In this document: one piece after another, positions 43,926 through 56,863 of the stretch | Layout of the letters: each line of letters begins with the position of its first letter | Position numbering within the stretch: the first letter of the stretch is position 1 | NCBI GenBank assembly: GCA_037042915.1 | Contig: CM073193.1 | Coordinates: 8,680,001-8,744,000 of the forward strand | Length of the DNA: 64,000 nucleotides | Direction of reading: 5' to 3' | Source of the DNA: Auricularia sp. M13 | Lineage: Eukaryota > Basidiomycota > Agaricomycetes > Auriculariales > Auriculariaceae | Program-made: the position numbers and the translations under genes | The notes under the pieces: generated by a model | Database searches by the model: none | Told to the model about the DNA's origin: nothing | Seen by the model: only the letters and a program-made list of their open reading frames with translations

Positions 43926-46900
43926 TCGCGCGCGTCACGGGGGCGGGCGGGCCGCAGGGGTGCGTTACTTCTGCGGCAACATGAACCGCTCGAACGAGGC
44001 ACTCCACGCGCTCGCGCACGACGCACACGAGCTGTACGACGTTATGTTCATACAAGAGCCGTGGTGGGGGATATAGGCGCGGCCAGCAGGCGTCTGTCAA
44101 GCCGGGCTCGGGCTGGCAGACTCTGCTCCCCCAGCGCGGTGCGGCCGTTGGCCGCCCGCGCGTCTTGACATACTACCGAAAGCGCCGGGACTGCACAGTC
44201 GTCCCGCGCTATGACCTAATTGACGACGCCGACGCCATGGCGGTGGAAGTGAGGCGGGCTGGTAGCCCGCCGTTGATCTTCGTCAACCTGTACAACCAAC
44301 ACGCCACGCTCCCGGACGGTCGCGCGGCGGGGCGCACAACGTTCCAGCGGCTGTTTATTGACGCTCCCGCAGCGCGCGCCTTCTCGGAGACCGCGACGGT
44401 CTTCGTCGGGGACTTCAACGAGCACCACCCATGGTGGCAGAGCGTCGAGGGCGCGCCGCGCCCCCAGGCGCGTGAGCTTGCGGACTGGCTCCGCGAGCGA
44501 CATTTCCGTCTGGTGAACGCGTACGACGAACCGACGTATGCTTCGCACGCCACTGGGGCGATGTCGGTCCTTGACCTCGTCTTCCTCAACCCAGCAGCGA
44601 CGCGCGCGGATGCGGTATACGGGTTCCACATTGACGCTGCCGCCACGGGCGCGAGCGACCACTTCGGGCTGCTCTGGTCATCGCCGCCTAGCGGCGCCCC
44701 AGTTGATAATGAGACCGGGAGCCAGTTCAACTGGAAGAAGGCGGACGAGGAGAAATTCCGCGACGTGCTGCGCGCCCGCCTCGACGAGACGGGCGCTATC
44801 CTTCGCCTCATCATGGACCCGGGCTATATGCCAGTCCGAGACGAACTGGAGCGCGCTGCACAGTGCATGCTGGATGCTATGGTCTACGCAGCAGAACAGG
44901 CAGCGCCCCGGCGCCGCGAGAGCTCCATGGCGAAACCGTGGTGGAACGACGATCTGGACGCTGCCAAGGCCGCCCTCGCGGGTGCGAAGCGCGAGATGCG
45001 AGGACTCCCGCCCGCACAGGCGGGGGCCCACGCGAGCCTTGTTCGCAAGCTCGCTAATCGCTTCAAGCAGATGGCCAAGCGTACGAAGCGCCGCTACTTC
45101 CGCGACCTGCTTGCGCAGGCGTCGACGAAGGAGCTGTGGGAGTTCAAGGGCTGGACGGGCGGCAAGCGCACCTACCCTACGCCACCACTGGACCAAGGCG
45201 AGGGCCTGCCGCTCGCGGCTGAGCACGCAGACAAGTGCGCAGCTCTGCGCCGCGCACACTTCCGTCCGCCTGCTGACCTGGGTGTTCCGCACCCCGATCT
45301 ATCGCGTCCACGTCCGCACGCCCGCGCGTTCCACGATGTCACAAAGCGCGAGGTGCACGAGGCCTTGTTTTCGGGCGGCGCAGACAAGGCGCCTGGCCCG
45401 TCGGGCATCAGCCGCCGCGCTCTGCGATGGGCATGGGCTGTCGCGTCCGACGAGTACGCTGCGGTCATCGCGGCGTGCGCCCGGACGGGGTACCACCCAG
45501 AGGTATGGCGGCGCACCATCTCAGCGTGTCTAGCCAAGCCCGGGAAAGGTGACTACTCCAAATGCAAGTCGTACCGGATGATCCAGTGCGAGGAAGAGAT
45601 GGGCAAGGACCTGGAGAAGGTCAACGCCCGTTGCATCGCGCACATTGCATTGGAGTGCGGCCTCATCGCGGAGACGCAGTTCGGTGGCGTCCCGGGCCGC
45701 AGCGTCGAGGACGCCGCGTTGACCTTCTCGCATGACGTGCAACGCGCAGCGCAGGACGGACTCGTCACGTCTGCGCTGACGTTTGACATCTCGGGCTACT
45801 TCGACCGGGTGAACCATGCCCGGCTGCTCGCCATCCTCGCCGACAGCGAGATGCCCACACCCATCGTCCGGTGGGTGGGCAGCTTCCTATCTGACAGGCA
45901 GACTTCGATCTGCCTGGACGGAGAGCGCGACGAGATGGCGCCGGTGCTGAGCGGCATACCGCAGGGCTCATCGGTCTCGCCGATCCTGGCGGCGATTTTT
46001 TCGAAGACCCTCGCGGACCGTCTCCAAGCGGAGGCGGGCGCGGCCCGCGCGAGCTGCGCCACGCGCGATAGAGCGACCGAGGGCAGGCTGATTATGTTTG
46101 TCGATGACGGCAAGATATACGTCTCGTCCAAGTCGTTCGCGGCCAACACGAAACACCTGCGCGCCCTGTACATTGTCACCCAGACATGGGCGCGCGACTT
46201 TGGCGTCCAGTTGGACGAGGACAAGCGCGACTTTGCGCACTATACTGCCAACCTGCGCAAGGTTGCGCGCCGACCGGTGGCCCGTCTTTCCCGCCCGCCG
46301 CTCCGACTCCCAAGGGACGACGGCGAGGGCGAGGACGTGCTCCAACCACGCACGCAGTACCGCTGGCTGGGGATCATATGGGACCCCAAGCTTCAGTTCA
46401 ATGCGCACGTCCACGAGGATGGCGAGCGCTGCGAGTACAGTCACAGCACTGTCAATGCTGGGCACGACGCGGACGGGCCTGACACCCCACCACTTGCGCA
46501 CTGTGCACATTGCGTGCACGCAGTCCATACTGACTTTTGCTTCGACAGTGTGGTACAATGCAGGCGGGCGCCATGGGGCGGGTACACAAACTCGAGGTGG
46601 TCATGCGCCGGGCGTGCGTCACATCCTCGGCGCGTTCAAAACCACCCCGAAGGATGTCTTCAACTTGGAGGCGTCCATCCCGCCCCTGGAACTGACGCTC
46701 GCCATGCGGAACGAACGCGCGGCGATCCGTTTCGCCACATTCCCACCCGAACACCCCATCCGCCAACGCCTCGGCGGCGACTGGTCGCGCGGCGCAGCGG
46801 CGACGTACCCGCCGCCGCTACCTGCGCGCGGTTCCGGCGCGATGTCCCATCTGCAACGTATAGCACGACTGTACGCGGCCGACGGAGAGCGCATCGACCC

Positions 46901-47927
46901 GGTCGAGTCGTACGGCGGCCGCCTGCGCATTATGCAGAAAGCGCCTCGAACGACGAAGCGCGCGAGGCGCTGCGTCACACTGACCTCGCCGCGTCCCTGC
47001 GTGACGACCCGACTGCGCTGCTTGTCTATACAGACGGCTCGTTGCTCGACGGCACCGCGCGGCGCGGGCGCGGTGCTGATACACCGCGGACGGACGGTCA
47101 CCTCGCTGTCCCGAGGGTTGGGACAGGCGGGCGGCGTCTACGACGGCGAGCTATTTGCCCTCGTCGAAGGCGCGCGCGCCGCTGTCCGGATATCACAGTC
47201 CCCGGGTAGCACAATTACTCACCTATATTTCTTTGCAGACAACGATGCCGCGATTGGCCGCATAGCTTCTATAGCACCAGGTTCCGGCCAATACCTATCC
47301 ATACAGTTTGCTGACGCCATATCCCCATTCCTCACACAGGAGAGCGACCACCGTGTTACGCTCGCATGGGTCCCTGGGCACGAAGGCGTGCGCGGGAACG
47401 AGGCGTCGGATGCGCTGGCAAAGGCGGGGGTGTTGCGGCCACCCTCCCTCCCGGTCGCGGTGTCCAGGACTCGCGCTCGGCGCGACTCCTCGGACCGTCT
47501 GCTCGACAAATGGCGTGCGGCCTGGCTGGCGGTGGTTCGGCGCGACTCGTTCGCACCTGCCAACCGCTTCCCTCCCAGTACTCGCCCGACCCCCAGACTC
47601 AAAACGCTGGACAAGCCCCTGTTCTCGCGCCTACTACAGTGCAGGACGGGACACGCGTTCACGGGCGAGTATTTCCGGGCCATCAACAAACCCGAACGCG
47701 GCCTTGCATGCACGTGCGGGGTGCCTCTGCAGACGCGTGACCACCTGCTGGTCGGGTGCCCGGACTTGGAGCGGTTTCGCGCACCCCTCTACGCCATCTC
47801 GCCCCAGTTGGTTGTGGCGGACCTTCTGGGGACGAAGGAGGGGCTGCAAGCGACGGCCAAGTTCCTCAAATCCAGCGGGGCATTCATGAAGCCCGCCGAT
47901 GAGGACGCCGCCCACGCAGACATCTGA
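43918..47927 (+). pseudogene. LINE ORF2: endonuclease, reverse transcriptase, RNase H; frameshifted
   Basis: Starts at ATG 43918 within ATGCGTAA, overlapping the ORF1 stop. The endonuclease shows IQEPWW, FVGDFNEHHPWW and TGASDHFG. The reverse transcriptase shows DKAPGPSGIS, TFDISGYFDRVNH, GIPQGSSVSP and FVDDGKIYV, where the YxDD box is FVDD. RNase H shows YTDGSLLDG, DGELFALVEG, FFADNDAA and WVPGHEGVRGNEASDAL. The tail has CRTGHAF, CTCG and RDHLLVGCP. The frame breaks near 44075 (after EPWW), near 46415, near 46935 and near 47065. Each is a one- or two-base shift, after which matching sequence resumes. All catalytic motifs survive, so decay is recent or some breaks are sequence errors. Confidence 0.9.
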
Positions 47928-48266
47928 CAGGGCGCGCCTACGGCGCGGCGACCCAGCGGCGCTCGGCGCCGCTCTCCTACCCCCACGGTCTATTTTCCTT
48001 ATACCACCCCTAGCTCACACTGCAATGCGCACCGTGACGACACGCTTTCCAACCCCACGTGTGGCCCTAGGATTACTTCGGCCCCTAGACACTCGCGTTT
48101 ATACTGTATACCCGTTTGCGTTCCCTACGTTGTCCCCGTCCCGATCCTGTCCCCACTCCCAGTACCGGTTCTCGTGTGCTCCATAGTCCCCCGGATTGTG
48201 CGGCCCTGCGTCTTGGCTCTACTATCTGTAGCCTGTTGCAGTTCGTATATAATTGATTCATCATCA

Positions 48267-48280
48267 TCTGCGGAAAGCGG
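48267..48280 (+). repeat. LINE target-site duplication, right
   Basis: Exact copy of 41024-41037, directly after the TCA tail. Confidence 0.93.
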
Positions 48281-48294
48281 ATTGTCGACCTGTA

Positions 48295-48302
48295 GTCTGT
48301 AG
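48295..48302 (+). repeat. MITE target-site duplication, left
   Basis: GTCTGTAG, repeated exactly at 48842-48849. Confidence 0.9.
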
Positions 48303-48841
48303 TAAGGCTCCAACCCTTTCCTTTAAATACCCTTTATAATGGGTTATCACCCATTACCCATTATCTTTACATTACACATACATGTAATTTGAGTGTAACT
48401 GATTATAACTGGTTATATCAAGTTGTGATTATTGACCACCTACAGGCTCACCATAGGTTGTTCCTGGACTCTAATGAGTGGCCAAGATATCTTCCATAGG
48501 TCATATGTGGTGTTTTCAGACTGTGATATAGCACTTGAGTAGTGTTGGGTATGCTTTCCTGGTTGCAGGTGCTGTTACATTTTGCTTCCGGATCCACATC
48601 GGGCCCTGGGACACGTCCTGAGCATTGAATGAACACTGTAAACCTCTAAGGACGGTAATAAAGCACCATACATGCAACTGTTCAGTGTTCCTCATGATCC
48701 CAGAACTGCCTATCACTTGTCTCAGCAGTGGGATCCGCAGTGCATGATATAACTAGTTATAACGGGTTATTACCCTTTACATTACCCTTTCCAATTACAT
48801 TATGCTCCAGAGTAAAGGTAATGTAAAGGGTTGGAGCCTTA
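48303..48841. mobile_element. hAT-like MITE, 539 bp
   Basis: A 17-bp perfect terminal inverted repeat (TAAGGCTCCAACCCTTT) and an 8-bp target duplication GTCTGTAG, the size made by hAT transposases. The inside is AT-rich and has no coding potential, with repeated gggttat/ataaccc blocks near both ends. Absent from the matching places in units 1 and 3. Its source transposase is not in the window. Confidence 0.92.
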
Positions 48842-48849
48842 GTCTGTAG
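48842..48849 (+). repeat. MITE target-site duplication, right
   Basis: GTCTGTAG, identical to 48295-48302. Confidence 0.9.
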
Positions 48850-49095
48850 TTGGCTCGTCATCTGGAAATATCCTTTTGCGTTTGGCCAAGGCACTAGGCG
48901 GCCCCCAATTGAACACGAACGTCGCGCTCATTTCGGCGACACGCGTTGTCCTTTTGATTTTGCAGACAAAGTGCGGGTTGTGCTCGAGTTCTCCCTCTAT
49001 AAAGGAGCAATGATTATACAGTAATGATTTCAATAGACCTAGTTTTCACTATGTGTCAGAACGAGCCGATGCGAGGGAGACCCGGGCCTGCGAAC

Positions 49096-49850
49096 CTGGT
49101 CGAACGGACGCGTGTCGGCGAAACATAATTCCCAGACGTCGTTGAGGGACGCTCCGCCGTGGCTTTGTCCGGGCAATTTGGGTGGCCTTTGAGCGAGAGC
49201 AGCGCTCTTCTTCTTACGCACGCCTGCGGTAAGCAAGGGATTTATGATCAGTATCTCTCGCGATAGGAATGCGAGAGGGAGGGAGGGAGCGACGCACCTG
49301 GTGTTGTTTCGTTATTCTAAAGTTTCCCCGGTCAATTTCGCGGCCGAATCTACAGTCGCCGCTCAAGCTCGCCGCGCGAATCTAAGGAGTTCAGAGCGAG
49401 AATATCAAGATGCGGGTAGCCACACACAAGTCCCATTGCGTGACGCACGCGACACGCCGCAAATTGTACCAATCCATCTTGGTCGAACATATGTATGAGT
49501 TCATGCGCCAAGGTATCCTCCATATGATTCTTGCTCATGAATCGGTTTTGGCAAAGTAATATAGTGCCCGTGGGCGGGCCAAATCCTCCAGCGCGCGCGG
49601 CGTCGCAGGGCGCACACAGTATATGTGGATTGGAGACGGCGCAGTCCGTGAGCGCTACGTGCTTGCGCAGGAAGACGACGAGCGGCGAGGAGTGCATCAG
49701 GTCCTTTTTCCAGCGCTCGCAGCGCGCGTTCCGCGCGCGCAACGTCTCCGCCGACGGCGCCTCTTTGGCCGGCGCGTTCGGGTGTCCATGTATTGGCGCC
49801 AGCGCATGAAGGCCGCGTCGCGCGTCGTTGTCGTTGTCAGCGGCGGCGGC
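49096..49850 (-). pseudogene. ATP23: ATP23-like metalloprotease, copy 2, frameshifted
   Basis: Atp23 family segments: NARCERWKKDLMHSSPLVVF, LCAPCDAARAGGFG, LLCQNRFMSKNHMEDTLAHE and then LIHMFDQDG. This copy keeps the intact zinc motif HELIH but lacks about 11 bases just after it. The following DHRRFKMDWYNLRH segment (compare 58600) is therefore destroyed and the frame shifts. The C-terminal exon (CFADTRPFDQ) is present, but its first half is also out of frame. This is the best-preserved active site of the three copies, in a clearly broken gene. Confidence 0.82.
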
Positions 49851-49928
49851 GGCAACGCGGACGTTACGAGAAGCAAGCGATGAGCGGCCCCTGAATTCGC
49901 GATAATCTCTTTCTCGTTCCGCGCTCCG

Positions 49929-50672
49929 ATGACCCAGCCTGCCGCTGTGAAGCACGAGCGCAAGCGTACGCTGGCCCACACGCGCCGTTCTGCGCTCCAT
50001 TCTGACCGTCGCTGCTGTGGACAGCGCTGCCGTTCGCGGCGAGCTTCGTCGCGGGCGCCATCGCCGGCGTCTCGGGAATCCTGACGTTTTATCCGCTCGG
50101 TGCGCACCGCTCACGCAACCCAGGCTACCGCTGCAAGCTCACGCGCAATCCTGGTGCCCAGATGTCGTGCGGCTCGCTCCACATCATCCTAATGCTCAGC
50201 CGTGTGCGCAGGTCAAGACGCGGACGCAGCTCCAGGACGGCGCATCCAACGTCAGCCTCGTGGGCAGCGTCAAGGGTATCATCGCAGATGGGTGAGCTCG
50301 TTGCTCCTTCTCGCTGTCTAGCCAGTTGTACTGACACCACGCGCGCAGTTTCGGCTGTCTGTACCGCGGTGTGCTGACTCCTTTGCACATCCCGGTCCAC
50401 GCGTCCTGACCGGTCTGCGATTGCCAGGCCCCGCCGCTGCTCGATGCGCGGAAGCGCGCCGTCGAATTGTACGCCCGCCGCAATCCATGCTTGCGCACTC
50501 ATGGCGCTGCGAACGACTTCTGGCGCAAGATGTTCCACGGGCTCGCGGGGACGGACATATGATGAGAGGGATCTCGATTGCGACGGGCTGCTCGACAGGC
50601 GCGACGAAGATCTTCGTCGTCGTGCTGCTCGAGCTCCAGAGTTTCGAGCTCCAGAGTCACGGCGTGTGGTAA
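49929..50672 (+). pseudogene. Mitochondrial 2-oxodicarboxylate-type carrier relic, copy 2
   Basis: MTQPAAVKHERK, an intron, then LPFAASFVAGAIAGVSGIL, QVKTRTQLQ, FGCLYRGVLTP, ARKRAVELYA, FWRKMFHGLAGT and SIATGCSTGATKIFVVV, in several frames. Homologous to 33551 and 59067. The last signature ends in a frame that stops, and the C-terminal helices are missing. Confidence 0.75.
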
Positions 50673-52300
50673 AAGCAGTGAGATATGGCCGCGGTGCAGC
50701 CTGAGCATGCCAGGACATGAGAAAAGTCGTAGGAGCCTGGGCGACGGAGCCACGACGCTCGAGAGGAGGCGCAGTAGCAGGCAACACATCGCGAGCTTGT
50801 TCACCGGTTTGCACTCTGGATACACGGCGCGCACGCAGCGGGATGGAGCGCGTGCAGGCATATCATTGACATACCGCCGAGGGCCATCCTCCTCCTCGAC
50901 CGCCTGGGTCTGCGTCGGCGTAGTTGTATTGGAGACCGTCTGGTTGCAGGCGGCGATAGCTCCTTGCGGATGGACGTACGGCGGCCCACAGGTTCAAATT
51001 CCACCGCCGATATGGAGGACGGCAGCTGGCACACCGTACGCGCCACGCGCGGGCGGATGGCTGGGCCGGGGCAATTTGAGAAGACCGGCGACGTGGGGTT
51101 TCTGGCGGATGGATAGACGCGAGTTGGGCTTCATCCAGCTCCGGTTGAGGTTCGGGTTCAGTTTCAGGTTGTGTAACCACTGGCCAAGCACGGCGCGTCG
51201 GCTTGGTCGCTGTGGTTGGTGGGCGCGAGGATATAGGTTGTGTCGCGAGGGGCCAAATACTCTCCGGCAGCAGGTTGAGCTTCAGGGGTTGACGCAGCGG
51301 CAATAAGAGTAGCAGCAACAGGAGAAGCAGGCCGTGAAGGGACGCATGCGGCACGGGCAAGCGAGGCGAGCCGAGGATGAACAGGAGAAGGCCGCGACGT
51401 AGGCGCGGCAGGCGAGCGGGATATCAACGAGTCTGAGCGCTCTCTGGCGTTCAAATTCAGCGAAGATGGAGCTGGGCGACGAGTCATCATCGTCTGCAAT
51501 CATCGTCGCCTTGAATAGTGTTGGAAAATGTGCTGGCGGAAATGTCGGTCGCGTCTGCTATGTTGGATGGTCGCCCTGCGCAGGGAACGCCGTTGTTCGA
51601 GGTTGGGATGAAGGATGTCGAGAGCCAATGTGCTCCGTCATTCTGGCAAATAGTCAAATTCAACCGATTACTGAACATAAAATATACCCATGCAGGCTTA
51701 CCGGTCACTTTGACTTGTGCGGACCGGCTGCTGGCCGTGACCGGTGACCCGCGCCGTCGCTGCTTCTGCCGCAATGGGACGCGAGAGACGCTTGAGCTTC
51801 GTGTGCGCGGCAGCGAGCGTCCTAGGCCGCTCTGGGCGCGCGCGATAGCGACAGCGGGCGGGCAGCGATCTTGGGCACCAGAATGCCCGCCGCAACTCCG
51901 AGTCGGGCGGCTGCCGTGATTGGCTCCGGATTGCCCGTTTCCACCCGCTCGAGGTACCATTCCGACCCAATGACGTATCTATGCATTGAAAGCTCATATT
52001 GAATATCATAGAGAGCTATTTAACATGATTTATCACCGTTAGAACGGGGTTTTTGAGTGCAGGGAACGCATGCTGTAGGCATGATAGCCCGGAAATTGTG
52101 GTCTGACCTTCCAACCACACAACAGCACCGTATCACGATTCTGTGTATTGGGGGTGGTACAGAAGGTTCTCGGGTACATTTCACTTCCTTGTTGCAAGTC
52201 GTTTAGAGCAGAGGATGTGCTGCTATTCTATAATCCTAGGTCGCTGATTCGGCGGACTTTGTCATAAGCCCCTGCGAGGGCGCTCTGCCGCGGCCGAGCG
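50673..52300. other. Remnant region between units 2 and 3
   Basis: 50900-51760 (minus) matches 34570-35370 as a decayed unknown gene. 51960-52300 has no supported gene. The near-identical block starts at 52301 only because the other copy is cut by the window edge. Confidence 0.45.
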
Positions 52301-55300
52301 GGCTTTGTGGGACCTATGTATTCCGATTCGCAGCATTGCTTCTCCAATCAGTGAGCAATGCTGGATCAAAGTCCGACATCGCGGGCGCTGACAGCGCAAG
52401 CGTCACGTGAAGCGCGGCCCGGAACCGATTGGAATGCCCGACCATCCTGTTTGCTCTTGCATCTCTATCTCGCCGCGCTTTCGCGCGCCGTAACCGTCGC
52501 CCCGCATAAATTCAGCGTCGCCAGGGTGCCTTGAGCTGAAAGTGCAGGCAGGTCGAGCTCTGCTGTGGGCCCACCATGTCATTCCGCGCCGCGTCCACGC
52601 AGCATCGTCGCCGCGTGCCATGCGACCAAAGCTATTTGTGCGTCGACCTCGCCCGCGTCGTATTGCTCGCCCAAGCCCAGACCATTGCGCATCCCCGTCC
52701 TCGTTCATCGTCCGCTGTCGTCGCACACCACTACTCCTGTTCGCTTTGAGACGCTGCAGGTGGCTCGCGCTCTGCGTCAGCGCGGTGGCATGGACTCTGG
52801 AATAGCACGGCTCCCTGCTCGATGGCCATTACGCACGCGTCGCCCTCCAGTGCCCACATACCGGTGCATAGCTGGCGTCGTGGACCCGTGGAACCCTGCT
52901 GCTCTGTCCGACGAGTGCGTGCAGATTGCAGTCTGACCCCGCATCATGCTCTCTGTTCGCTAAGGTCGGCGAGCTGGATGCCTTGCGCTGGGACCTAGCG
53001 CAGCATAAAGCGTGGACTGGCCGGCGCTCCGACGACGTCCGGAGACGTTGTGTCGCGTCGGCTGCGCGCGCCGTGTGAGGCCAGCTCTCCGCTCAGCTCA
53101 GAATTCTGAAGTTGCTGTTGACTAGGAGCCCGCAGTGTTGCGCGGCTTCCCATTCCCTGCTGTGCTCGGTATTCCCGTGCTTATTCACAGCGCAACGCGA
53201 CTCGGTGAGGACAGGCGCCGTCGCGCCGTCCTTCCCTGCGCAATGGCTGCGACTGCGTGACTGTCGCTGAGCCCCGTGCAGTACCAGCGCCCTGTGGTCA
53301 AACCGGCGACAACCACTGGTATTGCGCGCGCGATTTCGTATGCCGGCGGTGCCACCGATGCCGAAGAGGACGTGACCTCGTCCTCCATTGCCCACACCTA
53401 CCCGTGCTTATTCACCCCCCCCCCCCTCCGCATTTCTCGGCGTCGGATTGGGAGTGCAGAGCACAGGCGCTGCATCTGAGTGAGACTGCAGGTTGCTGTT
53501 CGTCTTCTTTATTTGCTGTTGACGTTTCTTGTACCTTCGCCGATGCTGGCGTCACAGACGACTCGCCACTAGCTTCTGGCGAACTGACCGGATTTAGTTG
53601 GGGTTGTTACGAGTCGGAACCATTGACTGCGCATACACGCGCTCTTCAGCGGTGCGTAATCTCGCCGCACCGCGCTTCTTCGCATCCACCAGGCGTGGGT
53701 GGGGCATGTGCTTCCTGCCCAGGCTGCCCTGCACGCGTACGACGCATGCCACGAGAAGCGCTGACTCCTGAGCGCAGCTGCAGCCCCGGCCCTCCAACCG
53801 AGCAGCCGAAATCTAAGTTCTCCCACACCTCCTTTCTAACATTAGCCGGGTCTGGCTGGCACTGTCTGGTGAATAGCTCTAATGCTGAAATCACCAAGCA
53901 CCAATCAGGATTGTCATGTGGTATCGCAATCTTCGCCCCGTCTCGCAGCTCCGAAATGCATGCCAATACGTTCAGGTTGGCACATTCGATGAAATGCAAC
54001 CGATCGTAAAGCGACACGGTTGTCGGATCGGTAGTTGCGCGTGCAGTCACGCGCGCCGCGCGGACTTCGGTTAATGCAGCAGGCTACCGTAACTTGACAC
54101 TTTGGCGAGGTGATTACCCCGCCTCTCTCTCACCCATGTCGCATCCTGCTTCGCCTCTGCCGGGTAACGGCTCCCAAGCTGATCCCATGCCAGACGCGCC
54201 TCCACCCACGTCGCCCGAGCCTGCATTCTTACGGTCTGCACCACTTATCGCAGGCGCATCTGCAGTTCCGGCTGACGTCTCACCCAGTCATTCCGGCGAA
54301 CAGACGGAGACGGCCACCACTGGCCGCTCTGATGCTCTCGATGACACCGACAGTTTGCAGGGCGGCCCAGCAGCGCGCGCTATTCCGCGTGTTCCATCCG
54401 CTGCTCCAATGCCGTCCGTCGGTATTGTTGCACCAACTGAAACTGAGCCCGGTCGTTCTGGCGGGCGGAAGACCGCAGCGGACGCTCCGGACCATACAAT
54501 GTGCCCCGGGTGCAAGAGCGATCAAAAGCGATCTCGAAACCTCGTCGTCTGCATCGACGGTACTTCAAACCAGTTCAGCGATAAGGTCCGCCCAGGTTTC
54601 ATTTGTTTGAGTCCGCCCAAGTGACTTGCGGTCTTTTAGAATACAAACGTCGTCGAGCTCTACAGCCGTCTCATCAAGGACGATAGGCAGTTGACGTTCT
54701 ACAACAGCGGCATCGCCACATATGCCGAGCCGTACTGGAAGTCCTGGAGTTACTACCAGCAGGTCTTCCTCAATATTCTAGACCTCATGTTTGCCCTGTA
54801 CGTCGCTGGTCACTGCCCGAGCTTTACTGACCCCTCCAAGCCAATTGGAAAATATCATCAAGAGCGCATATGCCTGGCTTGTAGACAATTACCGAGACGG
54901 AGACCGCATTTTCCTGTTTGGTTCGTTGAGTCTGGGGACCCTCCTTCGTTCGCGGCTTAATCAGAGACAGGTTTCTCGCGCGGCGCGTATCAAGTTCGAG
55001 CTCTCGCGGCGATGATCGACAGAGTTCGTCTTGCTTGTTCCCTTCACAATCACGTCGACAACTCTTTCGGACTATAGGTTGGGCTCCTACACAAAGGAAA
55101 TCAAGACCAGATCCCCTTGTGAGCCTTGATCTTTTGAAGCAAATGTGATGCTCAATCTTGTAGCGCATTCGAACTATATGCTGCACCCGACCGGGAGGAA
55201 CCCACCGCAGCTGCAGATACGCCCTCACAGCCCACAGAGAGCCCCGCGGAGGACTCAGCGACGCCGTCGGTCGCGACAAAGCCCCCGACGCCAGAAGAGC

Positions 55301-56863
55301 GCGAGGCAACGTCGTCTTTTCTACATTCGCTGCGTAGTTCTTTTGGAAAGCTGTCAGCAAGCGCTGGGCGCCTATTTGGAGGTCTTCAAAAGGCTGTCTC
55401 CAGCTTCTGTGCACCTGCTGTTGCTGCAATTCCAGCCTGGGTCTCACGAACTAGGACAACCGTTGGTTCGAAACTCTCGCACTGGGCCAGAAATTTCCGA
55501 CGCTTCGCCCCCGAGCCTTCTGCGCGCATATTTCGTCATCCGCAGCCGCAGGCGCGCGTTGGAGAACCGGCATCTGCTACGATCAAACAGAAACAAAAGC
55601 GCTTCAAGGAGACTTTCTCGCGCGACGTCAAGGTCCATTATCTCGGCGCATGGTGCGTTCGTAAGCGCAGAGATGATCTAACTTTAATTCGTTGCTTCCA
55701 GGGACACAGTCTCGTCCGTTGGACTCGTCCGGGACAAGACTTTGCCCGGCACCACTGACGGAATGAAGAGTGTCTGCTTCTTCCGCCATGCGCTCGCGAT
55801 GCACGAATATCGCGTTAAGTTCCTGCCCGAATACGTTAACGGTGGCGATGGGCCCGATGACGCTGCTTGCAGCGGCCCCTCTCCACACACAAAGGAATGC
55901 TGGTTCATCGGATCTCACTCGGATATGTGAGTATCACACAGGCTCCTCTCATCTACCCGTCGCTCGTCTGAATAACTTCTTTGCACAGTGGAGGCGGAAG
56001 CAGCGTTAATACTGACCTTGACAAGTTTGGCCCTGCCCTGCGGTGGATGTCGTTTGAGGCTGTTCTGGCTGGGCTGAGAATAAAGCCCGGTCCTAGGCTG
56101 TGGGAGAAGACCGTGGTGACCGACTCGATGTCGTGGTATTATAGGCCGATGGAGTGGGCACCTATCACAAGATTGTCCTACACGAATGCCGACTCTCTTG
56201 TACACTGGCAAGTCCATTACATCGAAAGCTCTCATACCTATCTCATATCTATAGGCTGCCTCATCGATATTCCGAACGTGTTCTACGGCGCAATCAGCTC
56301 GTCCACGAGACATACTTCGAAGAAACCAAAACCTCTATTGAGCAGCTTCATACAAAGATCAACTTCGAGGTCAAGATGGAGAATGATGCGTATACCAACG
56401 CGCGCGCACTTCTTTCCATTCCACGTGAAGCGAAGTTCATGGACGACTGGCTGAAGCATTTGAAGACGCTACAGGAGACGGGTGCGTGCACATGTCGTGA
56501 TTTGTCTGCTCAGAGTCTCAAAATAACGACCAGGACCCGGTCGCCAATCGCTATTGGACCTTGAGGTTGAGATATGGCGTGCACTTGCGATTTCCGCTCG
56601 GGGAGCTCCAGAACTCAACGAGCAGCTACGCCGACTCGAGCACCACCTCATATGCCACTCTCTAACTGAGGTGCCTGCAGCTACGCGGCTAAGCGAGATA
56701 TTTGGGACCAGCAACAAAGACACGCACTGTGAGCCAGGCGTTTGTACTGCAAGGCATGAACTCACATGCACGCAGGGACGTATCCCTTCGCTCTTCGAGG
56801 TCACACCCGACCTGTCAGCTCGGTCGCGTTTCTGACCTCGCAGCTCGTCGTGTCCGGCTCGTG
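52301..56863. repeat. Segmental duplication, copy B (partner 1-4560)
   Basis: Collinear with the window start at an offset of 52300, changing to 52303 after small indels. Ends at the first WD40 blade of the gene at 54136. Differences before that point are rare; afterwards they are frequent and cluster at particular WD40 positions. Confidence 0.95.

Larger units (their letters stand above)
41038..48266 (+). mobile_element. Non-LTR retrotransposon (LINE), 7.2 kb, full length
   Basis: Bounded by a 14-bp target duplication, with a 62-bp 5' leader, two overlapping frames and a 3' end of repeated TCA units (tail ttcatcatca) instead of poly(A). ORF2 order is AP-type endonuclease, reverse transcriptase, RNase H and a Cys/His tail, as in fungal LINEs with RNase H (Tad/I-like). 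The intact ends show complete reverse transcription, but ORF2 has frameshifts. Confidence 0.93.

Noticed and set aside
52403-53800. Open frames conserved between 1-1800 and 52301-54100
   Set aside because: Conservation reflects the recent block duplication, not coding constraint.
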